From: Eutreptiella sp. 'Long Island Sound 2002'
Taxonomy: Eukaryota; Euglenozoa; Euglenophyceae; Eutreptiales; Eutreptiaceae
Direction: 5' to 3'
DNA length: 64,000 bases
Assembly: GCA_964036045.1 (NCBI GenBank)
Contig: OZ038397.1
Location: 21,883,232-21,947,231, forward strand
The position numbers were made by a program, and so were the translations under genes. The notes under the pieces are model-generated. The model did not search any database. It was not told where the DNA came from and worked only from the letters and a program-made list of their open reading frames with translations. Below, piece after piece: positions 20,293 to 30,475 of this stretch (positions are counted from its first letter, which is position 1; every line of letters begins with the position of its first letter).

Positions 20293-22140
20293 CTGATGAA
20301 TGGATGCAGGGCATCATGGGTTTTGCTTATGTGCATCATGTGCATGACATCAGCGTCTCTGCATGTCAGCGTGCATCCCACAGCCTTGTCTTTGACTTTT
20401 GCTTTGCACTTCTGGTTTGTGCCAAACGGTACCAGTAATGCACACGCATCAGTATCCCGTAGCGGGGGGCGGGATGACCGTCGTACGTCAGGGGGATTGG
20501 ACGTGGGGGAGCGAGGAAGAATGGGGCACATTGGGTGTGGTTTTTTTGTGGTTTTGTCGTGTGGAACCACCTGGCCGCCCTGCACTTCTTTGCGGGGTGG
20601 GGCAGGGCAGGCCAGGATCTGGCCGAGCAAGGCAGATCAGTGAAAGAACAAAGCATATCGCTTGTGGTTCTGAGAATACACCACATGGGCCTTGGATGCA
20701 ACACTCAATGGACATTCGCATAGCACCATAGCATCTTGGGGAACAAATGGCACACAGCTAGAGAGATTATGTATGAGTGCAGGGAGTAAGAATGCGGCAG
20801 GGAACATAGCGTATAGAATTGCGACTGTCGTTCAAGGGGTCAACACTTGAAGCGGCATGGAGATTTGGATGGCTCACCCAACCAAGCAGCGGTAGATTAA
20901 TTGGTGGCTAGGCCCATAAGAGCTATAATTTCCTGCAATTAGGACAAGGGTAGGAAAAATTGACAATGTAGCAAGGAGACCTCAAACTAGGGTGGTGGTT
21001 GTTCCCAAGAGGCCATCTTATGTGTTTTAATCTTGGGAAGCGCTGGATAGGGGAAGACAGAGTGATGTTTACACAGGTCTTGTTTGTGTAGATGAAGATT
21101 GAATTATGATGATAGGAAATCACCTGACAACTAGTGCATTCGCGGCTCAATGGCCATCTGGTTCATGCACAGCATTAGTGATATGTGGGGTTGAATACAT
21201 TGCTTTATCAACCTCAACAATGTGCAACCAGATGGCTATCAAGAGTTTGTGCAACGATGGAGAACCGTGTTGCACATTTCGAGACAGCAGAGTTTTATCC
21301 CTGTTTGTGTTGCCATGGTGCCTTGCTCTGGAGAGGTGGTGGTTTTAGAGGTTTTCCTATCTGTTTACCAAATGTGTACACACTGCGCATGTAGTGCCAG
21401 CGCAATGTGCACCAAGTGTGCATGCATTGCGCACACAGTGCAAAGTCACCCTAGAGGCACGCCTCTAGTGAACACATCTATGTGCATTAAATTACAAGTA
21501 CCATCCGGCAAGCCTACCACACCTTTGTGGTTCACCCCACCCTCCACCCTGGGTGGCTAATTCACGACTGCCCACTCCAAGGGGTTGCACACCCCAAATG
21601 CCGCAGTGTAAGGTCCCATGAGGCTGTCTGCTGCCCAAGGAATGAACAGCAAGGCGGTAGGGGAGGATGCAAGTGGATGCCCAAAGGCAGGCTTGGTGCT
21701 GGGCAGAAGCAAGCTTGGGGCAGCGCAAGGGGGTGGGTTACCCAGCGCTCCAGCCCCCTAATCCGAACATGATAGCCAGCAGACTACCCATACTCCCCAC
21801 CACAAGCGGTGCGGGCTTGGGCTGTGAGCCCAGCGCCTGTGGGTGTGCCCCTTGTGCCCTCCCATGTGGGCCGCTTGCAAACCTTGGCACTTCCCTTGCA
21901 GCTCTGCTCACGTGCATTATCAATGGGCAAGCTTACTCCACGTGATGCTTCGGCCCCTCCCCTGCATCCCAACAGGGCCATCCCCACGGGACCTTTCCTG
22001 CACCCCAACTGGGGGCCGGGCACCAGAGTTGCGGAGTGCCCTGCTCAGCGATAGGTGTGACTGGGCTATGTGTTGTTCGGCAGTGCATGACCTGGGGGTG
22101 GGTCAGGTCTTTGCACGTAACCTGATTGGACCCTGAGGGT
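20293..22140. other. Long stretch without a supportable gene
   Basis: Frames are short and compositionally unconvincing. Locally, 21,380-21,450 repeats 'gtgcgcaatg/tgcgcac' style motifs, and about 21,580-22,100 is GC-richer. Nothing else is recognised. Confidence 0.5.
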
Positions 22141-22460
22141 ACGTTTGCCCGGCGCGCCTGGCGCGCCCGCCATCCAAATGAATGTTCCGGCCATCGATCA
22201 CCATGCTTGACCCCCAAACATCACTCCCTCCTCTAGCCCAGGAACACAACACATTGCATGACTGTTGGCGATCGATTAAGTTCCCATTTTTTCGCCCAAC
22301 AAATCGGACGATCATATGCACCCTGCCCTTGTAGGCCCCATCATGGCCACCCACCTCAAAATCACAGAATCCCCCTCTTGTGCGTGACGGACCATTCAAG
22401 TGGCCCCACCGAAGAGTGGGAGTTCTTAACCCCAACTTGAGGGGCCACACCACCATCCTG
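22140..22460 (-). pseudogene. DDE transposase fragment next to minisatellite core
   Basis: On the minus strand the frame reads VGGHDGAYKGRVHMIVRFVG followed by RKNGNLIDRQQSC. This matches HDGAHKGPIHVIVPLIGRKD with GTLTARQQSYND at 27.0-27.4 kb. I assign both to a DDE-type (PIF/Harbinger DDE_Tnp_4-like) transposase by general pattern. In the same frame, just upstream, VVWPLKLGLRTPTLRWG corresponds to the 48-bp minisatellite translation. The part that should hold the third acidic residue has been replaced (SWARGGSDVW), so the fragment is inactive. Confidence 0.45.
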
Positions 22461-22522
22461 ACTCAGTAGCAGTCAGTCATTCTAAATCACGCCTCGGTGC
22501 CCTGACGCCAGCGGCAAGTCTT

Positions 22523-25165
22523 GTGGTGTATGACGAGTTTGCACAAGGATGGGCTTCTGATTCTGTCTGTTGTGTATCTCTGCATATTCCATTCCAGGAC
22601 TCGAGTATGACGGAATTTCTCCAGCTACGTTCGGTGCTTAACCTCTCAGCCCGACCACCATTATCGCCGAGTGAAGGGATTGATCACTATCACCCTGTGC
22701 CCCATCACGCTTGCAAGAAGCCGTGGAAAATGCTGGTCACCGTGTTTCTCGGGACTTTGCACATTTCATTGAGCTTGCTGAGCATTGATTTCCTGTCCAT
22801 CGTGCTAGAAACCGCAGTGCACACTGCCATGCTGACGGCAGCGGTCCATTTCCTCCCACACAAGACATTCTTCAACAACTGCATCCTTCATGGAGCCACC
22901 AAATTACTCTGCTGGTTGAGTCTCATCCAGTCCTTCGTGATGTTCCTGGATAGTAACGCTCATGGTGGGGTGGTTAGCTGCATGCGACAGGTCGTCGTCT
23001 GTGGGACCACATGGTTTGCGAATGTCGCAGTACTATGGTTCCTGTGTGCAATTCAGTGCACGTTATCCCGAATGCTCCAGAGTGACAAAGAGCAACCCAG
23101 TTGTGGAAGTTACCTGACATTCGGGCTTCAGGGTTTAGCTGCCTGCTCTGCAGTGTTCTTCGCTGTGTGTACCATTGTGCAGCTGGAACTCGAGGAACCG
23201 TGTGTTTACAAGGCCATCCAGCCTTGGAGGATGGGGATGTATATCAGCGTTGCTACTGTAGTTCTGCCTTTGGCCTTCCGCTATGTGGGTCTCGTCGTTC
23301 TGATCTGGAAGCTCCCCTACAGTCACATCAAACATGTGACTATCCATGTATCGTTGGCCGCTCTGGTTTTCATCATCGTTCCGTGGGGCATCAATTTGTG
23401 GATGCTGTACATAAGTGTATGGTATTTTGCAGCTGCATACGTCAACCAGTGGTTTATGATCGCCGGAATAGTGGCTCTACATCACGTATCCGAAGTCCTC
23501 GAACCGCTGGATCTTGCTGCCGCCACTTTGATTGACAAGCAAACCGGGCGGGTGCTCTCCCTGTGTGACCAGCATAAGCGCCTTCTGAAGTGCAAAAAGG
23601 GGGAGGCAATCCGCAGCCTTGTGGTCCAGAGCGATCTCCACGTGTTCGAGACCGTTTTCTGTAATCGGCAAGCCCCTGTAGTGATCTGTATGCAACCCGC
23701 CGGCTCATGCGACCCCTGGAGCGCTGAGGTCAGTGCGACTTGGCTGGGTGGCAGTGTTTGGTCTTTGGAGTTCCAGGACATTACAAACCTCATGGGCAGT
23801 GCCCGCGCACAGCCGTATGAAGCCCTGCTTGAGGATCTGCGAGAGGCTGTGGTGGTGTTCGATGCGAACATGGTGGTCACCTTTGCAAATGCTGCTTTGT
23901 GCCATCTGGTGGGATTCAAATGCGTCGGAGACGCCATCGGAAAGTCTTACGATTCCATGTTCCGCAGCTTTCAATTGTCGTCCCCTACAAATCCCGCTGA
24001 CTCCCATTGGACGCTCGCCAAGATGAAGCACCAGCATGGCACCGAGATAAATGTTTACGCTACCACTGCCCAGTTCGGGGTGGGCAGCCAAGCCAGGTAT
24101 ATGGTTTTTGCACATAAAGATGATCCCGGCCTTCGTCATGCAAGCGTCCAGCAGTTCATTGACGATGTCAATGACAAGGTCATCAACCCCATCGCAGCCA
24201 CTCACACCATGATTGCCGACTCATTGCAGCAGTTGGAAGAGTGTGCTGAGGCGAACATCAGTAGAACCGATGGAAATCCAACGGGAGAGCTCCTGTCGAA
24301 GCACGCGGCATTGCTGCGTTCCGCGCTAGAGGCTATCTCCATCGCCAGTCGCCGGCTCAACACAACGGAAGACGTGATGGAGACCGGTCATCAGCTCAGC
24401 ATGTTGGCTCCAATGCGAGGCTCAGCCTCACTACCCGAGGGCGATTCCTGTAAAACAGAGGGATCGGCGAAAGCCCCCGTCCAGTGCGATGCCACGACCG
24501 TCCCTCGCTCGTTGAGCACTCTATCTGGCGAAACCAAGGGCAAGGACACCGTGCAACGGCCCTGGATGCCTGGGATGCTGCATTCTTCGTCGAGTGATTC
24601 GTCCACTTTCAGTCCCATGAACGTTGTTCGCTCGTTCAGCACCAAGTCCGATGGCTTCAGGAGATACAACCAAGTCACAGATGAGCGTGCCGGGGCCAAG
24701 GGCGGAATCAAGAGGCAGCTCCTCGGTGTGGAATCCACATCTTCTACCCTTTTTCCCCATCGATCTGCCACGTCTTCATTGTCCGTGAATAATTGGAACG
24801 TGATGATTGTGGACGACAGCCTCATCAACCAGCGGCTACTGAAGAGCCGATTCGTCGAGTCCCGTGTATTTGCCCCAGCAAAGTGGAGGGTGATCTGCGT
24901 TTCCACGGGAGAGGAGGCAGTACGGGAACTGAAGCATTCCGGCGGCTTCCACTTGATCACGATGGACAAGAACCTGGAGTCTGCGGGCGGCAGTTTGGAC
25001 GGATGGGAGACCACGGTGGCCATCCGAGCCATTGAGAGGCACAATCAGCTGAAGCCCGCCATCATTATTGGGGCAACAAGCCACACCAGCACGCGGGACG
25101 TCTCGGAAGCCACGCGCGCCGGGCAGAATCTTGTGTGGTGCAAACCGTATCCCACTGCACAATAA
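22523..25165 (+). CDS. Multi-TM / PAS / receiver-domain sensor without kinase domain
   Basis: This is an intact 880-codon frame. Residues about 68-320 hold seven or eight hydrophobic spans (for example VTVFLGTLHISLSLLSI, YISVATVVLPLAFRYVGLVV). A PAS-like domain lies at about 430-520 (AVVVFDANMVVTFANAALC). At about 543-573, FIDDVNDKVINPIAATH aligns with a HisKA H-box, but Asp/Asn stand where the phospho-accepting His should be. No HATPase N or G boxes follow; a Ser/Thr-rich linker leads to a receiver domain (about 758-877). That domain has the acidic pair VDDS, phospho-acceptor Asp in LITMDKNL, GATSH and conserved Lys in WCKPYP. The ATG at 22,607 is an alternative start. An AATAAA overlaps the stop. 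The receiver ends soon after the Lys, so its last helix may be missing or on another exon. A membrane signalling role in a phosphorelay is inferred. Confidence 0.75.
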   Translation: MVYDEFAQGWASDSVCCVSLHIPFQDSSMTEFLQLRSVLNLSARPPLSPSEGIDHYHPVPHHACKKPWKMLVTVFLGTLHISLSLLSIDFLSIVLETAVHTAMLTAAVHFLPHKTFFNNCILHGATKLLCWLSLIQSFVMFLDSNAHGGVVSCMRQVVVCGTTWFANVAVLWFLCAIQCTLSRMLQSDKEQPSCGSYLTFGLQGLAACSAVFFAVCTIVQLELEEPCVYKAIQPWRMGMYISVATVVLPLAFRYVGLVVLIWKLPYSHIKHVTIHVSLAALVFIIVPWGINLWMLYISVWYFAAAYVNQWFMIAGIVALHHVSEVLEPLDLAAATLIDKQTGRVLSLCDQHKRLLKCKKGEAIRSLVVQSDLHVFETVFCNRQAPVVICMQPAGSCDPWSAEVSATWLGGSVWSLEFQDITNLMGSARAQPYEALLEDLREAVVVFDANMVVTFANAALCHLVGFKCVGDAIGKSYDSMFRSFQLSSPTNPADSHWTLAKMKHQHGTEINVYATTAQFGVGSQARYMVFAHKDDPGLRHASVQQFIDDVNDKVINPIAATHTMIADSLQQLEECAEANISRTDGNPTGELLSKHAALLRSALEAISIASRRLNTTEDVMETGHQLSMLAPMRGSASLPEGDSCKTEGSAKAPVQCDATTVPRSLSTLSGETKGKDTVQRPWMPGMLHSSSSDSSTFSPMNVVRSFSTKSDGFRRYNQVTDERAGAKGGIKRQLLGVESTSSTLFPHRSATSSLSVNNWNVMIVDDSLINQRLLKSRFVESRVFAPAKWRVICVSTGEEAVRELKHSGGFHLITMDKNLESAGGSLDGWETTVAIRAIERHNQLKPAIIIGATSHTSTRDVSEATRAGQNLVWCKPYPTAQ

Positions 25166-25263
25166 ATGTATGAATCGCTGCAAGCGTGTGCAATAGGCCA
25201 GTCCGGAAGTGAAGTGTCTTCTGGCAACCGCTCATACACATCTGCCTGAGGCTGTGTGGATCA

Positions 25264-25302
25264 GGGTCAATTCCTCCCTCCCTCCCTTCCTCCCTCCCTC
25301 CG

Positions 25303-25340
<38 letters not shown>

Positions 25341-25341
25341 C
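25264..25341 (+). repeat. Compound (TCCC)n-(CT)n-(GT)n microsatellite
   Basis: Uninterrupted pyrimidine tetramers, then about 11 CT units, then about 8 GT units. It lies exactly between the sensor gene's 3' side and the RT-family fragment that follows. Further (GT)n tracts occur at about 26,130, 26,402, 26,700 and 26,855. Confidence 0.95.
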
Positions 25342-26315
25342 CGAATGTCGTGCGTACAATGGGGCTGTGTATGGTACGCACACTGGGGATTGGGGGCATG
25401 TGCCACATACACCCAGCAGCTCTGAAAGACGACTGGTCAATGCGGCATGCGGCATCCCTTATCACTCCACAGCACACCTACAGGGGATACCTGGGAGGAA
25501 TTTTTACAAGTGTATTGACAAATGGAAAAGCATGGACGCAAACGTGGATTTCTGAGAGTTTGTCAGCATTGGCGTGGGTCCAGGCTGCCCTGCTTTCAGG
25601 ATGCACCAGAGGATTTACAATGCGTGCGATGCACCAGGCAATCCACGGGGCATATGGTGACAGCCCTCACAATGTGCAGGGGACCGTGAAGGCGGCACAT
25701 CACATTTCATATGGCATGCCAGTAAAGAAGTGCATTATTCTGCGAAGGGTGGGCAGTAACGGCAGGGGAGCATGGATGTCAACACCGTCACCTTTGGGGG
25801 TGATGGGCTGAGGTCCCACGTGCACGTGCGCATGGTGCATTCGAGCACGCAGTACGCCCCGGGGGACCCAGAACTGTGGGGTGAGCATGCAGAGTGAGCG
25901 CCCTTAACCTAATCATAGCAGCGCTGCAGAGTGCAGCGCGTCATTTGCTCCGTACAGGTACTGGTATGACAACAGCCACTTTGCCGGCTGCTGCAGAAAG
26001 GCCCTGGTCGCCGATGGTCATGACTTTTCTTTGGCTGTTTGCGGCCTGACGAGAATCTACTCACTACCAGTGCCTGTGCCTGTCCTGTTCTTGCTGGTTC
26101 TGGGCTTTGGTCGCTTTGCGTCATCCGCGCGTGTGTGTGTGTGTGTGTGCGCCGTGTGTGCGGCGCATCACTATGCGCAACACTATGCGCGCAGTTTACG
26201 TGATCGCCCGACACCAACCGTGCGCCCACGCGACAGTGATCACCAGACTCATTCACTGGCTTACCCGGAACGCGGAGTGGGAAGGGACACGGTACACTGA
26301 CACCGTCATCCCCAG
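25342..26315 (+). pseudogene. C-terminal fragment of the RDN-type RT family
   Basis: One frame (to 25,811) reads VVRTMGLCM, HIHPAALKDDW, YLGGIFTSVL, ALAWVQAALLSGCTRGFTMR and AMHQAIHGAYGDSPHNV. These align in order with the 10-12 kb pseudogene: DLRALGVCL, AHPSAFNERW, PLANLYTSVV, AAWINMGLLCGHSTAVTLR and ATHRALTRVLARTPYAV. After about 450 unrelated bases, TRLIHWLTRNAEWEGTRY (about 26,240-26,300) matches AQLVCTWLQRSATWDEYNY of the same protein. The catalytic part is absent. This is a second, divergent lineage of the same family. Confidence 0.55.
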
Positions 26316-27021
26316 CGCATTTCAACCAGAAGGTTACGCGCCAGCCTGGTGTGGGGACATGCATCTCCTGCTATCTCCTCCATCTGATCCCCATGGCCAT
26401 CTGTGTGTGTGTGTGTGTGTGGTTGGGTGGTTGCACCTAACACAGGTTGATATTTTGGGCAGTCATGAACACGAACTCCTCCAAGGGGTACTTCCTGGTC
26501 TGTTGCACAGCGCAGAACTGAATACGGGAGTAGGTGAGGGGACAAGCACATGCTGCGTCGCACTAAACCCACTGTCCAGAACTGCATCTGCTCATTCTCT
26601 ACCAACAGACCGAAAGACATCTAGGACAGCTCTGCTGTTCCTGAGGAGTTTTCTTTCACCGCTTTTCTTGCTCTGTTTTTGTTTGCGGTTCTCGTCGTGT
26701 GTGTAAGTGTGTGTGTGTACACATCATGGATGTTACCACCGGGACTCACCATTGATGGCATAAATGGAGCCTGGAATAATGACATAACGTGCATTGGGCC
26801 TCTGCAACAAGCAAGCTGTGACGGGGCTGACTGCCTGTGCCAACAGCAGCGCTGTGTGTGTGTGTGTAGTGCACCGACGACGGTGTGCTTCTGCTAAATG
26901 TATGCCACCTGGTCGAAACCTAATCATGAGGTCGATACTCAGTGTACCACACTCCTCGGGGGGCTGAAGTAGTGCAGGGTGCAAGGAAGTGAGGGCTCCA
27001 ATTCGTGCCCCACAAGCCGAA

Positions 27022-27372
27022 GGTTGGGGTTGGGGACTCTCAATCCATGATGCCCATGATGGTGCTCATAAAGGCCCGATTCATGTCATTGTGCCATTGA
27101 TTGGAAGAAAGGATGGCACTTTGACAGCCCGCCAACAATCTTACAATGACGTGCACGGGTGGTATAGGGCACACATTGAGGAGCTGTTTGCTCGGTTGCG
27201 GCATCTCAATCCATGATGCCCATGATGGTGCTCATAAAGGCCCGATTCATGTCATTGTGCCATTGATTGGAAGAAAGGATGGCACTTTGACAGCCCGCCA
27301 ACAATCTTACAATGACGTGCACGGGTGGTATAGGGCACACATTGAGGAGCTGTTTGCTCGGTTGTGGCATTG
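27022..27372 (+). pseudogene. DDE transposase C-terminal fragment, tandemly duplicated
   Basis: A 166-base segment is present twice head to tail (27,041-27,206 and 27,207-27,372), almost identical. It encodes HDGAHKGPIHVIVPLIGRKD then GTLTARQQSYND then VHGWYRAHIEELFARLWHW. The R-x-H-I-E block looks like the third catalytic acidic motif of DDE_Tnp_4 (PIF/Harbinger-like) transposases. Directly upstream is the minisatellite core 'gttggggttggggactctc'. Because 166 is not a multiple of three, the duplication breaks the frame. Only the tail of the transposase is present. Confidence 0.45.
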
Positions 27373-27435
27373 GGGTTAAGTTAGGAACATCTGGTGTGGC
27401 GGCCCCAATGAGTTCCAGTCAGTCCGTATTTTTTT

Positions 27436-28700
27436 TTGCATTTTACACAGATTTGCATCCGGCGGCAAGTCCGTCACACCCCCTACGGAACATGGGAGCA
27501 TGTCCCGCCTCATGTTTGGACTAACCAAAGCAACTCGGCCGCCACGCAAGATGAGGCAGAGGATGAGGCAGAAGTGTGTGTGTTGTGTTGCCAGAAGCGC
27601 TCCACCGTTGCAGTTTGTGATGAGTGTAAGGAGCACTATTGTGCTGAACATATTGACACCCACACTTGTGGGACCAATGTTGTTTGTTAAGTACAATACA
27701 AATGACAGTTGGAGTTGCTGAATTCACAGATATTGCTTTATTATGCAACGTGCTTTGTAGGGAAGGTGTGCAGTGCAACGTGGTCTACTTGGGGGGCTTC
27801 TCCATGAGAGGGTAGATCTGGGGCTGAAGTGGGGATAGTTAATAATAGAAAAGCAGCGCGCCGGGCGCGCGCCGGGCAAACATTCCCCCTTTCTTCACCA
27901 AAGATATTGTTGATGACAGTTTTGTCCCAAGGAATAGGAAGCCTAACCCCTTTCCAAAACCCGAAGCCAAGCCTGCTCCGAAGCCCGCCCCAAACGGCAA
28001 GCATGTGCAATTGTTCAAGGTGAGGCGCAAGGTTGGAAAGGGCTTCTATTCCACAGCTGCTGATGCCCAACTTGCCTGCACATCGTGTTGTAGTACCCTG
28101 TTGTAGCGATTGTGGTTTGGGTGAGGTACGGGCAGGTTTTCGGCAACATATGTTCTTTTGGTACCGCCCATCGCGTGCAAGCACGGGCTTGTCTAAGCAC
28201 ATGAGCCCGTCTGACAGTCGTTTTTCTGACTTTTGGCATGCTTGGACAAGGGGGTGGGGGGGTACCTACTTTTAATCCAATACGAAACGTAGTGCAGCCG
28301 CATAAGACATGGGTTTGACAAATTTGCCAGTCACATAGAGTCATGGACACATTTGTTGTGACTGTGTGCCCACTAGAACCCACCCCATTTCTGAGTCCTC
28401 TTCTTCAAGTGATGATTCTAGTGACTGCGATGATGCTCCCACTGAATTTGTTTGGGCTAAGGCTGCCCAAGGTGTGTGGGGAATGGGCCCATGTCTGTGA
28501 TGGGAAGTTGTATTTTACAAGAGACCACATGCAAGGCAATTTTATTCCCAAGAACTTGAAGTTCATAAAGTGCCTCAGCCCAAACCAGCCCCTAAACCTC
28601 AGGCAAAGGCATTTTCAAAGGTGTCTTCAAGTGGTGAACATGTGCAGTTATTCCGCATGGTGTATGATCGCAAGTGGGTTTCCAAGGTGAACATTTGAAG
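27436..28700 (+). pseudogene. Fragments of an unidentified TE protein (Cys-rich and HVQ segments)
   Basis: At 27,547-27,690 a frame ends in a Cys/His cluster (CVLCCQKRSTVAVCDECKEH then YCAEHIDTHTC), resembling a zinc-binding C-terminus. At 27,851-28,105 a frame reads PPFFTKDIVDDSFVPRN, KPAPKPAPNGKHVQLFKVRR and KGFYSTAADAQLACTSCC. At 28,380-28,698 related pieces follow in two frames: an acidic ESSSSSDDSSDCDD, FTRDHMQGNFIPKN and GEHVQLFRMVYDRKWV. The shared segments show that this is one TE family present more than once. The order (C-terminus, then two N-terminal-like pieces) suggests adjacent truncated copies. A piggyBac-like origin is possible but unproven. Confidence 0.4.
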
Positions 28701-28945
28701 GCTTCTCATGCCTCATTGCTTGTGAGAACATTGGTGTGAACCTGAATTTCCATGTTTCAGACACTTTCTTGTGTTTGCATGCCTTTGGGAACATGGGTGG
28801 AGGTTGAGGTGCACTCATACTATGCGCTCACTTATGTGTGTGTCGGTAGTTGCAGGTGTCACGCGCAAGCTACATCCGTGCCCAAGCTAGTAGGGGTAGG
28901 GACCGTATTAATTTGGGATTTTGGCGTAGCTTATACAGGGGGGGG
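28265..28945 (+). repeat. Dispersed repeat, inverted copy at the window's right end
   Basis: 28,270-28,385 is closely matched, in reverse complement, at about 63,720-63,850 (shared blocks include 'aagacatgggtttga', 'gccagtcacatag' and 'catggacacatttgttgtga'). 28,885-28,945 ('ggtagggaccgtattaattt', 'ggcgtagcttatac', then a G16 run) has reverse-complement partners at about 63,575, 63,845 and 63,950. The two loci hold pieces of one repeat in opposite orientation. Confidence 0.75.
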
Positions 28946-29428
28946 GGGGGGGGCACAAAAATGGGATAAAGACAGAGACAAGAATTCTCAGGAGGTGACT
29001 GTGGAGTTGCAACGGGGTAAACGCAGTGAACATCACTGGCTCCAGAGGCAGTGTGCAGGTCGGCGGCTTGGGCAGAAACTGATCCGCCTATGGGTATACA
29101 GCCGCGTGTACACATAGTTTTCCCGCCGCTTTGATGTAGTTGTTGTTGTGCATTTGGAACATGATGGTTTCCCTCATGTTGACATGATCCAGGTACCAGA
29201 ATAGTAGAATTCTATTTGCCTGCCCTATCCAGGCGCACGGAGATACACACCTGACACACAGCACCCGTCAGTTTCCTGCTGTTGAGAGGCAAGACAGCAT
29301 GGAGCACTGGGAAGCACAGTCCACGAGCTGTTGGCTAGTATTCTGTCGCACTGGGGGATCTAGAGTTAGGGGGGGGGGATGGGAGGGGGGGGGGGGGGCT
29401 TAGGCCTCACAGGTCAGCCCCCCCCCCC
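28946..29428. other. No gene recognised
   Basis: Contains the end of the preceding repeat and two G/C homopolymer clusters (29,370-29,398 and 29,418-29,429). No supportable coding or repeat unit otherwise. Confidence 0.5.
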
Positions 29429-30475
29429 CTGTACCCGTCAGAACACACTATCAATGCCCTCAAAATCGTTTTTCAAACCACCCTGGGTGTAGACAGTTGG
29501 GGTGTTACACTACGGGAGCTGGCACAGCACCCGGAGTGTGGGGGGTTCCAGCTTCCCACCCCAAAATGCTGGCTGCATGCCCAGTGCGGTTTGTCTTTCC
29601 ACAGGTTCTTACAACACCCCGAAGTCTTCACGGAGACAGTCACTACCCCCTTTAAGACGTGGTGTAGAAAGTATGGCGTCTGCCTGCACACCTGGGCATG
29701 GCCCTACATCCAGTTGGGCCCTGTCCCGTACAAGACATTTGGATATCTTGCGTACAGCCCAAAATCCTTTTCCATAGCGCGTAGGTACATCATGGACGGC
29801 TTGTCAGACCCAACAGTACAGGGACAGCTGCCCCTGTGGCATTCAGCGGTTTTTAAGAATGCCAAGCACCTCACCTATTACTGCCCGCCCCTGACAAAAA
29901 AGAACGTACTCACAGCTCAGGATCTCTATGGTGCGGACGGGCAAATACCCACCCACCTGCTCAGCAATATAGCTCCAATTAGGAAGGTGGTTTACGAGGT
30001 GGGACTTTCCAATTTCATGCAGTGCCAGCCCACGGACTGGTCCCCCCCCTCTGTATGGGCGGGTGCCTGGGCCATGTGCCAGACACCGACAGTGCCAAAA
30101 GGGACAGCGCTGCCCATAGTGTCGCACTCACCAGGGCCCGGAGGCGATAGTGACCGACATCTCCCCCCTTGGCGGGGGGAGACCAAACCAGACAAGCAGA
30201 CAAATCCCGTACCCCCCGTGGGTGGGTGGGTGGGCAGACAAACACTGTCAGGCAACTGTACAACCCCTGTTCGGGACGTGAACGTGGACAGGGGGGCGGC
30301 TTGTCGACATGCACAATCTCCAGAACCCCCGGGACCCGCCCAACGCAGCTCGATGGAGCAACACAACCTGCCACAGGCACCCATCATGCTGCCGACTCAG
30401 CCCCCCCCGGGACCCGGTCAGCCTCCAACAGCCCCCCCCGCGGGTGGGTGGGTGGGCGGACAGAAAACTGCCTGA
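29429..30475 (+). pseudogene. LINE pol C-terminal remnant
   Basis: One frame is open from 29,429. It includes LSFHRFLQHPEVFTETVTTP, WPYIQLGPVPYKTFGYLAY, GQLPLWHSAVFKNAKHLTYY and KKNVLTAQDLYGADGQIP. The pattern W-x(n)-F-x(n)-W/Y ... I/V-x-T-x-x-D/L-x(n)-G is that of the region after the RT in L1-like LINE proteins. A homologous stretch lies at 62.5-62.96 kb (LGPVPWKTM, PWHSALFRDTNSNTYYSPNL). RT motifs are absent, so the copy is 5'-truncated, as LINE insertions usually are. The frame then runs into the first tandem unit and stops at 30,475. Confidence 0.55.

Noticed and set aside
26107-26706. 199-residue ORF across GT microsatellites
   Set aside because: VCVCVC tracts are translations of (GT)n; only the short 26,240-26,300 piece resembles protein, and it is assigned to the RT-family fragment.
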